NCBI RefSeq assembly: GCF_037975245.1
Contig: NC_092562.1
Location: 28,101,554 to 28,165,553, forward strand
Origin: Apostichopus japonicus
Taxonomy: Eukaryota; Echinodermata; Holothuroidea; Aspidochirotida; Stichopodidae
DNA: 64,000 nucleotides
Reading direction: 5' to 3'
The notes below the pieces were generated by a model. It made no database searches. It had not been told where the DNA came from and worked only from the letters and a program-made list of their open reading frames with translations. A program made the position numbers and the translations under genes. Positions 61,769-64,000 of the stretch are shown here, piece by piece (the first letter of the stretch is position 1; the number at the start of each line of letters is the position of its first letter).

Positions 61769-62011
61769 CTGTATACTGTACACATAGTCACTGTGCTGCG
61801 TGTTTATTCTGTACATATAGTCACTGTGCAGCCTGTATTAAACTGTACACATAGTCACTGTGCAGCCTGTCTATACTGTATGTATAGTCACTGTGCCGCC
61901 TGTATATAATGTACATATAGCCAGCTATGCTACCTGTACATACTATACACATAGTCACTGTGCTGCCTGTATATACTGTACATATAGTTACTGTGCAGCC
62001 TATACATAGTA
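61769..62011. repeat. About 33-bp minisatellite, seven to eight copies
   Basis: Units of cctgtatatactgtacatat plus agtcactgtgcag with 32-34 base spacing. The minus-strand open frame 61821-62030 is repeat-derived. Confidence 0.93.
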
Positions 62012-64000
62012 TACAGGAAAAAAAGAACAAAAAAGTCCAAAATTGTTAAGTTTTCCTATTGCGTTTTACATGTATTATATGTGATAAATACTTAACGTAT
62101 TAACAGTTTCCTCCCCCTCTCCTCCTCAATTCCCCTTTGCACTCCCATGTACTGTTACTGTCACCATGATCCTCAATCATACTAGTGTTGATTATATAAC
62201 CTCCAAGCTAGTATGCAGTCCTTATCTGACTTTTGTCTTTCTTTGAATGCTACCATTCAAGACTGTTTGCCCTTTGTGTGTACTTTGAATATATACTGTA
62301 TGTATACTTTGTATGAACTTTTCCGTCGCTAACACTATTTAACAAAGGGCTGCACAAACCGGATCAACTTAAAAAATACACACTTGAAAATGTCACATGA
62401 TCAGCTCTACAGCAGCATGTTGACAGTGCATACAGGTTTAGAAGCTTTAAATTTCCACAGTCACACAGTCACATGACCTTAGGCTTTTGCAGTTGAGGTT
62501 TGAATGAACACTATTATCAACAATATAGGGAATCAGATTATAGTTCACATGACAATTTGCATCATCATGCATAGATACCGAATATGGCCTATTACCAAAA
62601 AAACATTTTGCAGTTCATAGTTTCCAAACTGTCACATATGAGATGTACTCTTTGCATCATGTGTGCATGTATACTCATATGTTCTAGAGTAAATTACACC
62701 TAAAATTGATGATAAAAGTAATTTACACCACTGCTGTGGGGTTTGGCACGATTTCTCAGCGCTTGAGGCGTAAAGTAGGATCGCGTGCATGACCAACAAG
62801 GGCTATGCATCTACCACAGTGAATTATTTCAAAAGCAGTCACACGACCTATGACCTTAACAGAACTTAACTGATCAAGTTGGCAAAACCCAGCTAATAGA
62901 GCATTCTGACAACAAGTTGTTGTGAGATCGAAAATGGGATATCAGTGTCACAAAGATATGATTATGAAATTTAAGTCTGGGCTTTTTTACTGTATCAGTG
63001 CAGAAGTAGAAATATCAACTCTACAGAAAAAAAGTGACATATCATAAATCATATATCATAAAAAAGTCATATATATTTTTTTATATGTTTTTGAAATACA
63101 TACTGCACTATGTATATCAGACATGTTTTCTATATATAGGCTCACAACCGCAAAAAACAAAAGTCAATTAATGATAGCCAATTACTCATGACAGTTGTTA
63201 TAAACCTTTCACTTCATCCACTGTAATATAACATGCACATTCCAGTGTAACCTTACAACAATTACAACTAGATACACGCAGAAGTGAGGAAATGTGACAA
63301 ATTTCCCAAATCCAAACATATTTCACCTAGATACAGGAAATGGGCTTCCATAACCAGATATGCCTGAACATAACTCTTATCATAAAACATAAAGAAAAAG
63401 AGTGCAAGGGATCATAATAAATTTAAGGAAAAATGTTAAAACAACCATCAGCCATCAGTACTTACTGGTACACGAAGGAGTGTTTATCGGGAGGGGGTGG
63501 GTAGAAGGTTGAAGGCAAAAAAGGTAAAAGGTGCAACAAGACAGTAACAAGAATGGTAGAATGAGAAGGAAGGGTAATGAACGGAGGGGCCGGTCATAGA
63601 GGGCGAACAGTGTTTAAAGGTTGCCAGGACATTCTAGACACGGTAGAACGTGGTGCTCAGGTAGTGAAAAAAAAAATCACTTTGTCCTTCCCTCAAGAGG
63701 GGACAATTTATCGAGAACAACGTACAGGATGCCTTTATGTACTTTGATATGACATCACACAGGTTGTCAAGGTAACTAAATATGGCAAAACCCTGTGATA
63801 TCGAAAACACCTAAATACTCATCTTTAATTGAAAGGAAATTCTGTGCATATTTAGCTTTCATTGCACAGCTTATAGTCAAATCTGTATAATTTCGCTATT
63901 CACAATACACTGATCGATTTTCTTAAATTTGGGTTTGTTTTGTTTACTAAAAGTATACCACCTACTCGGTATGGAGAATTATCTTAGTTTAAATAAGAGT

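Larger units (their letters stand above)
51149..64000. other. Upstream of gene 2; no supported gene
   Basis: Should contain or precede the anchor/stem exon and promoter of gene 2. I looked on the minus strand for a phase-0 donor after a hydrophobic N-terminus and found none convincing. A good gtaagt donor near 63468 has an in-frame stop seven codons before it. The rest is AT-rich intronic or intergenic sequence with the repeats listed here and C- or G-rich patches (53753-53768, 55130-55142, 55240-55270, 57392-57415, 63488-63505). Confidence 0.55.

Noticed and set aside
63468-63680. Possible 5' exon of gene 2 ending at a gtaagt donor
   Set aside because: In the required phase a stop lies seven codons before the donor with no ATG after it; at best a non-coding exon.
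1-64000. CRISPR arrays, phage or bacterial operons
   Set aside because: The tandem repeats have no spacer structure of CRISPR type, and the genes are spliced eukaryotic genes.

Overview
This is a eukaryotic window. It is AT-rich, intron-rich and gene-poor, and full of minisatellites, purine/pyrimidine tracts and transposon remnants. The only genes I can support are two paralogous, multi-exon sialyltransferase genes of glycosyltransferase family 29. Both are of the ST6GalNAc type: the L, S, III and VS sialylmotifs are all readable. No operons, bacterial ribosome sites, CRISPR arrays or prophage features are visible. Exon-intron structure, tRNA-like and hAT-like repeats and a LINE-like 3' tail suggest an invertebrate metazoan. 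An invertebrate deuterostome such as an echinoderm would fit an expanded sialyltransferase repertoire, but that assignment is inference, not proof.

Layout. 1-8842: no convincing gene; holds a 12-bp G-rich minisatellite (3417-3478), a 64-unit CCT tract (5875-6066) and a 110-bp duplication (7323-7541). 8903-21037, plus strand: sialyltransferase gene 1, four coding exons (8903-9397, 11656-12080, 19693-19800, 20671-21037) with consistent phases 0, 2, 2. The start codon is unresolved: either ATG at 8843 read through, or a small upstream exon. Intron 2 carries a 512-bp hAT-like element inserted in a 97-bp tandem array, and a tRNA-like SINE. 21038-37687: intergenic, with a 471-bp higher-order satellite, a 101-bp array, and 21-, 22-, 36- and 47-bp minisatellites. 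37688-51148, minus strand: the three 3' coding exons of sialyltransferase gene 2 (51148-50733, 46725-46618, 38021-37688), with the same phases and the same 108-bp S-motif exon as gene 1. Its 5' anchor/stem exon was not found and may lie beyond 64000. Its 8.6-kb intron holds a 2.3-kb non-autonomous hAT element with a perfect 8-bp target duplication, 65-bp and 93-bp arrays, a tRNA-like unit and a LINE-like 3' tail. 51149-64000: no supported gene; contains a family of diverged interspersed repeats, several minisatellites and a strong hairpin.

How the genes relate. The two genes face each other tail to tail, 16.6 kb apart. The matching intron positions, phases and motifs indicate an old duplication followed by an inversion, or an inverted duplication. 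Both should encode type II Golgi enzymes that transfer sialic acid from CMP-sialic acid to GalNAc-containing glycans; acceptor specificity cannot be read from sequence. Gene 1 is unusual in its long Thr/Pro-rich stem and its strongly basic C-terminal tail. I found no clear sign of a wholly new biological system. The most interesting items are the divergent paralog pair, the hAT insertions, the hairpin/CAGCTG arrays beside gene 2, and a microsatellite that appears to have grown inside an interspersed repeat.
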